Source: Moniliophthora roreri (lineage: Eukaryota; Basidiomycota; Agaricomycetes; Agaricales; Marasmiaceae). Taken from it: DNA of 64,000 nucleotides. Shown piece by piece: positions 9,975 to 20,417 of this stretch. A program made the position numbers and the translations under genes. Position 1 is the stretch's first letter; every line of letters begins with the position of its first letter. Location of the stretch: the NCBI GenBank assembly GCA_001466705.2, contig LATX02000209.1, forward strand, positions 372,001 through 436,000. Reading direction: 5' to 3'. Under the pieces are notes generated by a model. That model made no database searches and had not been told where the DNA came from. It saw nothing but the letters and a program-made list of their open reading frames with translations.

Positions 9975-12370
9975 TCACATCTCATACCTAGAGCCAAAAA
10001 CACCTTCCTCCATTGCCTTGATTTCTGTAAGGAGGTTAGTCGTGGCAACGCCAATAAGTACGACGACGAAAGACGCTCACGAAGTGCGATATGCTTGGAA
10101 TGAAACCGAGCGAGAGCCAGATTACCCATCATATACCACAAGCCCGGATGTCCAATATTCCTCCAAATCCCATTGATTTCGCCCTCCTCGTTAAGACCCC
10201 AAACGGGCCTCAACTTGTCACAAACTTCGTCCCCGCAGATCTTGCGTATCAAAGTACGGGCGTCGCCATATCTAAAACAGAGTTGGCACGAGTAAGAATC
10301 CGAGCCAACCCAGCAAGCAAAGACATACCCAGTAGCGAACACGACTACATCAGCTGGCAATTCACTGCCATCTTCAAATTTGAGGCCAGTCTCAGTGAAA
10401 CGTTCTAGTTTGCTGTCATTCCTGAGTTTGATCTTGCCGTCTATGATCATTTGACTGGCACCGACATCTGTCAAAGCAGACGTGAGTACCCTAATTTAGG
10501 CAAGGAAATCAGAGTTACTGGTACTCACCCAGATAATATCCTCCAGCTCTACTCCACGCCAATTCCCCAAACCCAGTCCCGTTAATACCCAAGTTGGTTC
10601 GAAAACCGACTTTGTGTAGACCATCAAGGATTGGCCTGTAGGACGTGAATGAGAACGAGTAGCTAGCTGTCGGAGAGAGTAAAAGGACATACTTGTCGAG
10701 TTCAGCGATGATTTTGACCGCTCGTTGTGCCATTCCACTTGACATGAAATGGTTCGGGAACGAAGCATTAAGTCTGTCCGCTATGTCGGTGGGAGGCGCA
10801 TCCTGCGAGTACAGACCTACAGTCTTTCAATGTCAGAAAGGAATGGGGCGTGATAGAGCGAGTGTGATGACCTGCGAAGAGTACTCCCCAGCCATTCTTG
10901 GTAGACATGATGTAGCTGGAGCCCCTTTGGTACATGGTAACATCTGATTTGACTATCAACACAATATCATTATCGCAAGCAGGACAAGGACTACTCACCA
11001 ACACCACTGAGGTAGTAGTCTGATGCTATGTCATGGGCTACGTTCCACGAAATATTAATTTCCGCGGAAACCGAATGAACAAGAACATGTACCTGAAGTA
11101 CAAGCACCGATTACAACAACCTTCTTTCCAGCATGATCCGAGGCTCGCTTGTGCTGACTTGAATGTAAAATTTGTCCTTTAAAGACATCCTGAACAATAA
11201 AGACAAGACGGGTTAGACTAGAAATGATGAGACATAACAAAGGATTACCATTCCCGGGTATGATGGCATGTTGGGTTCGCCACCAGCCAACCCCGTCGCG
11301 AAGATGACATGTTTAATATGGTTAAAGACACGTTCGGTTCCATCTCCCTTGCTCACTATAACTTTCCATTCACTTGCTTTGGTATCGTGGCGAGCAGAAG
11401 TGACGGTGGAAGAGGTCCAAACGTTAAGCTCCATGAATTCGGCATAACTTTCTAGCCAACCGGCAAGTTTCACAGAGGGGCTATACGTAGGCCAATTCGG
11501 GGGAAAGCTGTCAGGCTTATCAGGATCGATCTTTTCGTTACATTCACAAGTATATTGACTCACGGAAGGTATGGCATGTGGTCGTACCCTGGATAGCGAA
11601 ACGTTCCGTCTCAGTGGGCCGCGATCAAGAGACAAAAAGGACATCCTTCACTTACAGACAGGATCATGAAGACACAATGCCTCATATCGATTCCTCCAAC
11701 TATCACCTATCCTCGTATTCTTCTCAATAACAAGATGGCTGACTCCCAAAGACTTGAGACGAGCAGCAACATCCAACCCACTCTGACCACCACCAATGAT
11801 CAACGCCGTCGGCTCGTTATCTTCAAATGCCACCTCGCGCTGTCGCTGAGCAACCCATAACCCATGACTCGGCTCATTATTGCGCAGCGCACCAATCTTC
11901 TCAGGGAATCCTTGGAGATCTTCCAGATTCGTGTAAATGCAATTACATTTCCACGAGCCGTCTGATTGTGGGATCAGCCGACCTATTCCCATTCCAACAC
12001 CTATGGATCCCACTTGAAAGTCGAACATGAACTGGACCCAAGCCAGATCTGGGAAAGGTTGTTGCAACTGCAGGTACTCGTCCTCTCGAAGCTTCACATC
12101 GTGTAGCTGTGACGACGTGAGCCGGTCGTTGAGGAACTGTCGAATTGATTCGGAGCCGATAAAGGTGCGGAAATCCCAAGTGAGGGCGAGCATGTCGCGC
12201 CAATAAGACTCTTGGGTGAAACCACTGATGACGCCTTGCACGTCTCCAGCTTGAGCATGCTTGGAAAATGACGCGAACCAGTCTCTGGCGACCTGTTTCG
12301 CATCGAGGTTTGGAGGAAGTTTAGCTTGGAGATGGTCGAGGGTGGGTAAAGAGAATCGATCACGCATCAT
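9975..12370 (-). CDS. flavin-dependent monooxygenase (FMO/YUCCA-like) with N-terminal NTF2-like domain
   Basis: Eleven exons on the minus strand join without a frame break into 605 aa (12370-11656, 11588-11564, 11507-11249, 11189-11093, 11037-10999, 10943-10872, 10816-10693, 10635-10529, 10467-10329, 10271-10081, 10024-9975). Residues ~20-160 look like an NTF2/SnoaL-like fold (RDWFASFSKHAQAGD, then WDFRTFIGSESIRQFL). Then comes the FAD site IIGGGQSGLDVA with IEKNTRIGDSWRNRY, and HDPVWYDHMPYLPFPPNWP. The FMO fingerprint is FKGQILHSSQ (FxGxxxH), and the NADPH site is VVVIGACTSAHDI. Late motifs are VVVFATGYG and NIGHPGLWYMMGNLALARF. The enzyme would oxidise a small substrate with NADPH and O2; which one cannot be told. 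Related fungal proteins are often annotated as dimethylaniline or indole-pyruvate monooxygenases. An N lies 53 bp upstream of the start. Confidence 0.9.
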
Positions 12371-12422
12371 CTACGAAGAAGTGGGTTGATAAGAAGGTGT
12401 CTAAAATGAATCTTGTCAGCTC

Positions 12423-12423
12423 N
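12423..12423. other. single ambiguous base
   Basis: One N upstream of the monooxygenase start. Unlike the three other Ns in the window, no duplicated sequence flanks it, so it may be a simple base-call ambiguity. Confidence 0.6.
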
Positions 12424-12459
12424 GGGGGTAAGAATCATCACGTGTGAGAGAGAAGAACG

Positions 12460-12836
12460 TCAGGGTTGGAAGCCTTCAAGACTCGACCGGTTATTCGGGA
12501 TTACTTGGAGGGTAAACTTCGATATCACCAGGAAAGTGCTAGAAATCGAGTCTAGAAAATGGTTAGCGAGATATTTTTGAGCTATAGCCTCAAGCTCACC
12601 TTTCATTCGCCCCTCCAGATGTATCCACGGGGTCTCCATGACCATACGTCCAGCCCGGGGCTTGGTCATGTAGATGTAATATCGCTTCACGATCCACTTC
12701 CTAGCGTGATTCTGAATCTTGAGTCAGCCTAGCATGCACCATAAAAATAACCGCATTCTGTATAGTACCTTATCACGAAACTTCCTGTAATTAAGATTCT
12801 TCCGACTTGAACTCGGACAAGGGCAAGCTGTTCCAT
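12460..12836 (-). CDS. unidentified small protein or gene fragment
   Basis: A minus-strand series of spliced open pieces reads NLNYRKFRDK, then (after an intron ending about 12720) a basic stretch HARKWIVKRYYIYMTKPRAG and METPWIHLEGRMK. An intron-like GTGAGC...CTAG at about 12600-12553 follows, and a short tail ends at 12460. I do not recognise the family. The positively charged segment and clean splice signals argue for real coding, but no start codon in the right frame was found (ATG 12836 is out of phase with exon 2), so it may be a 5'-truncated relic. Confidence 0.35.
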
Positions 12837-13554
12837 GTTTAGATTTGCGTATTGTGCGCAGAGGATATTGCTGATGAGGTTAGTCGTTGTGGTGGTCGAT
12901 GGTCAAAAGACGCGGCAGTATTCCCGGCGGCTACCGATGCGGTCCAGGTTTCCCACTGATATCACGATGCTTCCATCCCTGATATACGATCAACATGCAT
13001 ATGGTCGAAGCCCTAGACGCCAAGGACATGCGATGGCATCACTATTCACTATACTCAACATCGATTCCAAGAGGAAAAGACACAATACAGACATGTTGCG
13101 AGTTGTTGTAATGTACATGGAATGCTTGACGACTGACTACCTAACGTACATGATGCACCAGGCTATAATCTATAGTGGAGACATCCAGTCCCAAAAGTAT
13201 TACACATGCAATGCCAAAGAGTATTAATCCGACGTTAAGGTGTTGATTATTTCTGTCAGACAAGAGTCAATAGTCAGCGATATGATGGTGGCAACGGACA
13301 CTTACTCGAGTTTTATTGATGAGGAATCCATTGTAACGTGACATGTATAGCGGGGGAAAAAGTCTACGCAGTATGGCGCTGCAGGACGCGAAGAGAAACA
13401 TGGGGCTCGGAAGTGCAGGGTGAAGACGTGATGACAAAAGACGGAGTTGCGAAGTGGAAAGCCGAGCAAGAGAAGAATTGCAGGCGGATGTACAATGCAT
13501 GAATGGTGTGGCGATGATGCGAAGACGATGAAAAGCAGACAAAGATCCGCCACC
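12837..13554. other. intergenic, nothing resolved
   Basis: A 130-codon forward frame (12835-13227) lacks splice signals, a known motif and plausible composition, and is treated as chance. The rest is probably 3' flank of the RRM gene that ends at 13555. Confidence 0.4.
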
Positions 13555-15298
13555 TCAGTCGTAGATAGAACGACTCTTGTACATGTTCGCAGGATGATGA
13601 TGCAATTGATAGGCGGCAAAGTCGTTCTGGCCACGGGAAGAACAATGAGACGAGTCGACACTCCACCTACAATTACAAGTCAGAATGAAGATCGCATGAA
13701 GAGGAGACAAGGACTTACTTGGAGTTTACGGAGCTGGATCTGGTGATGGAAGGCTTGAGAGGGAAAACGTTATGTGTCGCGTAATGAGGGGCATGAGGAG
13801 GAAGATAGTTCGAGTTGCTGATGTCTTGTAACGGTCGCTTAGCCAGTGGCGTTGGTCCTGCGAATGCAGAATGAGGACGAACTGGACCTTGGAAAATGGA
13901 AGATGACTTGATGTTGTAGCCGTTACGATCGTTGTAGGAAGGATACTTTCCGTCATAGTCGTTGAACTCTGGAGCAGAAGGGGTTGGGCTGGGCATAGAA
14001 GCAGCGAGACACGCGTATTCAGCATTGATCCTGTAGTTCGCATAGCACTGTCCTTGAAGAGACTCTTTGGCTTCTGTCGCACTGACAATATCGACGTATT
14101 CCACCAAAGCAGAAGTCGTTTCTTGGGGGGATGGCAACGTGATCATTTCGAGTTTCTTGATGTCTCCAAAGGGGTGCAGCAACGGCTCAAGGTCCGATGT
14201 TTGAGAAAAGAGGATGAACGGAAGGTTTGTGACCAGTAGAGTAGTCGAGGGTTTGAAGACGAGCGTGAAAGACGTTTCTGTTTGAACACGATCCTTGTCG
14301 TCAGAGCTGATGGTGGTCGTGCTCGGGCTTTCATTTTGGGTAGTTTCAGGAGCATTGGTAGGTTCGAACAAGTTCGTTCTGTCTCCGCCATCGAGAAAAC
14401 CTTGCGAGCGTTGAACAATCGACCATGATATATCAATAGTATGACCTCTGAATGCTACGTCAGTATCAATTTCACATCGAAGATTCGAGGACGCACTTGA
14501 TCTGAGTGCGTGTCAACGACATCATAGCACGCTTGGCCTCCTCATGTGTGGACATCACTACAAACCCTCTACGGCGAGATGCGTTATCAACTGTAGCAAG
14601 AACGACGCAGTGCATGACACTCCCGTAACGAGAGAATACTGCAGTAAACTCTGCCCTAAGAAACTCGAGTCAATCCACGCCGACAATTGTACAATGGTTT
14701 CACATACTTTGTCAGGTCAAATGGAATGCCGAGCACGTAGAGGTTTCGACGTTCGTCAGGGCGTTTCGGAGTGCAGTCTTCGACGTTTTCGACAGGGGTC
14801 ACAACACTGAGAAACGCAGTCAGTACTGAGATGCATATATGCACCAATCACGTAGGAGACACTCACAGAGAACATCCGCCAAGGGTATATCCAGACATGC
14901 ACAACGCCTTCCTATAAACCACGAAATGAGCTATATCCAATTGACGAGTATGTGTACACACTTTGCTGCGTCTCGCGTAGAAAAAGTGATCTCCATATGT
15001 GTACCTATCGCATCCCGGAATTCGGACGTGTTTCGAACATCGCCTATACCAGAAAAAAACCAGATCAGACCATCGCTCTCATCTGAGACATGCAACATGA
15101 CACATACCTATGAGCGTGTTGAACAGCGCGACAACTTCACGGCGATTCACTGACAAGGAACAACAATCAGAAAAAGGCGATTCTTCAAGGTCCAAAAGAC
15201 GACTTGCCTTGATTTGGGACGTTCACAATCTTGACTGCGTTGACATTGGGCGACCTGGCGTCGGCGGGAGACTGGACTACCTTTCTTTGGAAGGTCAT
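13555..15298 (-). CDS. RNA-binding protein with three RRM domains
   Basis: Minus strand, ATG 15298 (MTFQRKVVQ) to TGA 13555. Nine or so exons join in phase to ~450 aa. RRM1 starts VKIVNVPNQ and runs through VVALFNTLIGDV to GGCSLVVTPVE. RRM2 has RNP2 NLYVLGIPF and RNP1-like RRGFVVMS. RRM3 has LLVTNLPFILF and a weaker RNP1. The last ~150 residues are Ser/Pro/Asn-rich and look disordered. Small exons split RRM1. One intron near 15207 starts GCAAGT, a GC-AG type. Multi-RRM fungal proteins of this kind bind mRNA and regulate its stability or translation; no specific ortholog is claimed. Confidence 0.8.
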
Positions 15299-15360
15299 CG
15301 TCGAGATATTCAAGAAGGATTTGGGAGAGTGGAGGGGTCGCTGGGTTCAAGAAATAATAG

Positions 15361-17180
15361 CTAAAGTACCGATGTGGGCGCGAGCAATGCCCGCCTAAGC
15401 AAGAAGATGGAAGTAAGAGGAAAAGGGAGGAAACAGAGTTTGGCGACTCGACTTGCGCGTCTAAAAAGCGGCTAGGCAGTATTTTCCCACGGTACCTTGT
15501 TGACCACTGCCAGCGATTTCTCGGCTTTGAGGTATGCTCACCTTGTATTATTTCTATGGAATCTTAAGCTCTTAAGCGTGATATCATTAACGCGCTTAAA
15601 CCCCTACGACATACGTCGCGTCCTTACTAAAACGACTGCCCCAGCACTTTGGAATTCTTGGGTTTCCTCAGGGAACGGAATGTACTCGACTACTTATAAC
15701 TCGAAATATGAAGCCATTTTGCGACTATCTCGGGCTCAGGCACACGCTGGTGCGAATAAGAAACCGAATCACGACCACTTCTGCTTCAAGTACCTTTCCG
15801 AAAGCTGTTGAATACGATATCCCACAAGTACTCGTTCTCACCGGTCGATCATGTACCCGAAAGACAGCACGAATGTTGTCCATAAATACTGATGCAGTGA
15901 CTGGTCGCAGGATACAAAGCGACTATGCAAAGATGGTGCGTAAAGCTTTTCTGTTGCTTACAACGTATGCTTATTGTAATAGGCAAGGAAACCCCGATTT
16001 CAGCCTTTAGCGTCTTTATCTTTTCTTATCTACCTGACGCTGCGCGTCTCGATGTCAGCACCTCCCAATAATCGTTGATCAAGTTCTCGTATCAGAGCCC
16101 TGGAAAGGAACGCTAAAAATAAATCCTTCGAACACGTTGCTATAGAGCGCCAGCCCGGATTGGAACACTCGATCTAACTGTCAATGATCTTCACCTTGTC
16201 TCAATGTCAAAAGCCGACCGATCCCGCCTTTTAGAATAACCCACCTACCTGTATTAGTCCAGTGCAGTCACTTGGTCGTACTGTACATCCAATATTTTGT
16301 TCCCATCAACTGAGTACTGTATTTCAAAAAATTTGGTCTGATTCCGGCATCCCGTGCCCATGGGGTAACTGAATTGACACTCCACGGAACCAATCCGAAA
16401 CGCAGAAACGTATTGAACACGCCGCAGGAATGCAGTTACGGAGTGTAGTGGGGGCGTCTGTGTACGTATCATTTACGAAGGATGACCCGTACGGTGTATA
16501 GAAAAGGCTCTTTTTTTTTTTTTTCAAAACTCAAGCTCCGTGTGTAGGTCGGTCGGCACAGCACGCTCTAGGCTTTAGAGCGCTTCTATGAAAATGCGGC
16601 AAGACGCGTTTATCAAGCCACGCTCACTGTCAGATGGAGTCACTTGGGCCGTGATAAGGTCGGCTGAATTCCTGTTGATTGCAAGTATCTGTGATACATA
16701 CACTATTCAAGTTTCATTCCTATACTCCAAAGTCTACATAGGCAGATACTTATGATATGATGCAAACTATTGCTTGCGCATGTGCACAAATGTCTCCGTG
16801 GAATTGGAGAGAGCTGGTGTTTTATGTTGCCGGACCCCCGGGTGAACGGAAAACCATTTCACGCTGGACTGGTTGGAAACGTCAAAATGAAACAACACTC
16901 TATCTGCGTAACCACCTCAAAAGGAAAGTGATGTGACTTTTGCAGTTTTACTTTTACTTCTCGGGTTGCATCTCTCGCAGATATACACACACACACAGGC
17001 CAGAACATTCAGGGACATGTGTGATTGAGAACCAGAGTGGACAGATGACTTGATGGCGGGATGCCCCCGCTTTATATACAAAAATTATGTAACTGTCAAA
17101 GAATGATCGGGATCTGGCGATTGGCCAGATTTGGCAAACAACTCCCACAGCTTCTCTTGCGGCATCCCTTGCGGCAGCCC
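15361..17180. other. intergenic region between RRM gene and JEN transporter
   Basis: No supported gene. A minus-strand open frame at 16254-16472 contains a cysteine-bearing piece (SVECQFSYPMGTGCRNQTKF) that could be an exon of a small secreted protein, but no partner exons were found. A T-run is at 16511-16524 and an (AC)n tract at 16985-16999. The right part is likely promoter of the transporter. Confidence 0.4.
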
Positions 17181-17187
17181 TATATAA
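17181..17187 (+). promoter_or_regulatory. TATA box of the JEN-type transporter
   Basis: TATATAA lies 108 bp upstream of the ATG at 17295, in a pyrimidine-rich leader; spacing is normal for a fungal core promoter. It is the only strong TATA match near this start. Confidence 0.55.
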
Positions 17188-17294
17188 ACCCATTACCCTT
17201 TCGTCATGTCTCCTCTTGTCTCTTTCCTGACCTGACCTCCTCGTCACCCATCTCCGGGACGCATTGGAGGATCCCAAACGACGACCAAGACGAC

Positions 17295-19321
17295 ATGGCC
17301 CCTTATTTCATAAGAAATCTCATTCCAAAACAAGAAGCGCGACAAAATGCTCGGCCTTTGATGACTGTATTGCTTGGCCTCTCGTGGTTGTCTTGGGCTC
17401 AGTTTTTCTCTGGGCACGTTCCTGATTTTCATTTAAACTAGTCTATTTCGTACTGACTTTCATATATCGCCTTTATAGATGGCTGGCTTGGAGTTGTGAC
17501 GCGATTGATTTCTTCTCTGTCTCTCTCAGCGTTCGTAGTCTTGGCGAATCCTTTGGAAAATCGAATACTCAGATTGTGCGTGGGCGCTTTCATCTCTTGT
17601 GTATTCGATGCTGACCATATATGTCTCTGTAGACCACCGCCATCACCCTCACGCTATTGCTTCGTTCAGCAGGCGCCGTCATCTTTGGCATCATTTCCGA
17701 CCGATACGGACGTAAATGGCCATTGGTATTCAATCTCATTATCATCGCCATCCTCGAACTCGGTGCAGGTTTCGTGCAGACCTTTTCGCAGTTCCTTGCT
17801 GTTCGATCCCTCTTTGGTATCGGTATGGGAGGCATTTGGGGTCTCGCCGCGTCCACCGCCCTCGAAAACTTGCCAGTTGAAGCCCGAGGTCTCGCCTCAG
17901 GTATCCTTCAGCAAGGTTACGCAGTCGGCTATCTATTCGCCGCCTGTATCAATCTTAGGCTCGTCCCGAGTACCGCTGACAGTCTGAATGGTGAAGGATG
18001 GAGAAGCCTGTTTTGGTGTGCTGCTGGCATCAGCTTCTTCGCGGCGATAGTCAGGGCGCTCGTACCAGAGTCTGAAGTCTTTTTGAAGGCTCGTGCCGAA
18101 GCCAAGGCAAGGGAACTTGCGGAGGGCAGGACCACGGCTAACAAGACCAGGATCTTCATACGCGAGACTGGAAGGATGCTTAAAACCCATTGGATGTTGT
18201 GCATCTACGCCGTCCTCCTCATGACTGGCTTCAACTTCCTCAGTCATGGCTCCCAGGTTCGTCGCCCCCAATTCGGTCTGTCCTTGATTAATGTATAACT
18301 AACGTGCATCTTTACTTGACAGGACCTTTATCCAACCTATCTCACCGACACGAAGGGTTTTAGTTCAACTGACTCCACAATTGCCACCATCATTGGTAAC
18401 TGCGTAAGTGCCGTTCTTGTTTGTTGATCATCATCATATTGTCCGTCTTCCGATTTCATATACCCGATCGTCCTGCCGACGGTACCATATGTCTCGGACA
18501 ATGAATGTCTCACACGACAACCGGCTATTGGCTGACGGCCTGAATGTGGATGGCCGTCTCGGAACAACGCGGCTGTAATAATGTGTCCGGGGAAATGCGG
18601 GGGTCATACGAAAAACACCCATGCTAACCGCTAACTCCGTCAGGGTGCTATCGCAGGAGGCGCTATTGCGGGCTGGGCATCTCAATACATTGGACGTCGT
18701 CTAACAATCATGTACGTTCTCTATCCCCCACTTGCCCTCCGAACTTTGTGTGCCTGACCAATATCCACAAACATTAGCATCTTTGTTCTCCTCGTCGCAT
18801 GCTTCATTCCACTCTGGATCATTCCCACAAGCTTTTCAGGTCTCGCAGCAGGTGCCTTTTGTATCCAATTCGGTGTTCAGGGTGCATGGGGTGTCATTCC
18901 CATCCAACTGGCCGAAATGAGTCCACCCGCTTTCCGTGCTACCTTCCCAGGTGTCGCCTACCAGCTCGGTAACATGATCAGTAGTGCAAGTGCTCAAATT
19001 GAGGCTAGAGGAGGTGAAGACATTCGTACTACGATCTTGAGTCCCAAGACGGGCCAGCTGGAGGATGTTCCCGACTATGCTACCGTGCAGGGTATCCTTA
19101 TCGGTTGCGTCGCTGCGTACATCCTCGTCGTCACCATCCTCGGTCCCGAGAATCATGGATCTCAGTTTGAGAAGCACAAGGCGGCCTTTGAAGAGGGTGG
19201 TGGTGATGATGCTGTGATGGATACAGATGCTGGCATGAGAAGAGACGAAGAGAGCTCTGGGCGAAACAGTGAGGAAGATGAGAAGAAGATTATCGAAGAG
19301 CGGCGGGAAGTCAAGTCCTAG
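17295..19321 (+). CDS. JEN-family carboxylate:H+ symporter (MFS)
   Basis: Six exons (17295-17413, 17479-17575, 17633-18256, 18323-18403, 18644-18711, 18778-19321) give 510 aa. The first intron begins GCACGT, a GC-AG intron. MFS signatures are WLAWSCDAIDFFSVSL (TM1) and GIISDRYGRKWPL (loop 2-3 motif). The JEN signature NxxSHxSQDxxxT is complete (NFLSHGSQ at the end of exon 3, DLYPT at the start of exon 4). LAEMSPPAFRATFPGVAYQL follows. The C-terminal ~50 residues are acidic/basic and cytosolic. JEN proteins import lactate, pyruvate and other short mono- or dicarboxylates with protons at the plasma membrane. Reading frames are intact, so it is probably functional. In ascomycetes this family is glucose-repressed; whether that holds here is not visible. 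Confidence 0.92.
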
Positions 19322-19368
19322 GTCATGAGAAGCACAGAGGGGGGGTTCTAAGTTATAATGCGATATCT

Positions 19369-19392
19369 CTACCTACCTACCTACCTACCTAC
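19369..19392 (+). repeat. (CTAC)6 microsatellite
   Basis: Six CTAC units just after the transporter stop codon, in its likely 3' UTR. Confidence 0.95.
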
Positions 19393-19435
19393 TGTATGAT
19401 TTTACGACCTTGTTTCTGTTTATGGCTCGTTTACG

Positions 19436-20411
19436 ACGTAGCTACAAGGAATAGTTTTGTTGAAAGTTGTATTGTACATGACTAGCAGAACTAAAACATT
19501 CACCAAATCCCAAATGATGTGTTGCGTAAGGAGTGTATGGCATAACATGTGGGCAGTGTTTGTCTACTTGTCTACTTGTCAACGTGTAGCGATCAACGAG
19601 AGAATTTCATCCACCATATTATTATAATCACCCTGGTCTTTCCTGCCGTTGGTTCAACTCTTCCTCCCTTATCTTCCAGGCCTCTCGCTCTTTATCCCAT
19701 TGCTGACTGTAACTTTTTCAATTCTCTCCTAATATTCCTTCATTATTTCCAGCTCTCTCCTCAGGTCCACACACTCTTCCACTTCTTTTTTCCTTTCTGA
19801 CATATCATTTCCCTTCCCTTCCTCCTCCTCCTCCTCCTTCTTCTTCCCACTTTTTTCTCTCGAAATCTGCAATCTTCCAAGTCTCCCGCCCTCCTTCCGC
19901 AAAGCCAGTTCTCTCTTCAGCCACTCAGCTTCATTGACGTTCCACGAGAAACGGAGTCGGAGTCGTGTTAGTGCACGAATCGTCTCAGGTAGAATAGCGA
20001 TATCTACTTTCTCGGTGGACTCCTCTTTCAACGACATGGTGTGCCGATAGGGTTGGAGGATAGCAGAACATTTGCGGAAACGCGTGCTGCTTGGAAAGAG
20101 ATGTGGGTTTCTCAATTCGAGTATTTCATTGGCTCGAGCCGAGCGAGAAGACAAGTGTTGACAGACAGGCATAGCAGTGTTCATCCCTCTCACGTGGTGG
20201 TAAGAGTCGCGTCTAATCATGCCGCTGGTTAGCCCGGGAAAACCAAGCGGCCTTCTTTAATACCCACAATCCAAGGCTATAAACCCGCCAAAGATACCAA
20301 CGGACGCTCCGTTTGGGACGTAGCTACGAGAAATAGTTTTATTAAAAATTATGGTATATACCAGTAAAAGTAAGATATTCATCAAATCCCCAGATAATGT
20401 ACTGCGTAAAG
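19436..20411 (+). repeat. pair of related 3'-flank sequences
   Basis: About 95 bp at 19436-19531 (GACGTAGCTACAAGGAATAG...) recur with changes at 20319-20411, just past the end of the NACHT gene. This points to a local duplication whose second unit became the downstream flank of the NACHT gene. Confidence 0.6.
19641..20038 (-). CDS. short charged coiled-coil reading frame, uncertain
   Basis: A minus-strand frame from ATG 20038 encodes ~100 residues (start MSLKEESTEKVDIAILPE) rich in Glu, Lys and Arg, with a poly-Glu run, typical of a coiled coil. After the stop another charged piece (DKEREAWKIREEEL) lies in a different frame and could be a second exon. No domain is recognised. It lies between two related flank repeats, so it may be the remnant of a duplicated gene end. 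Confidence 0.3.
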
Positions 20412-20417
20412 TAGATT

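Noticed and set aside
12835..13227. 130-codon forward frame
   Set aside because: No motif, no splice pattern, odd composition; lies in intergenic DNA.
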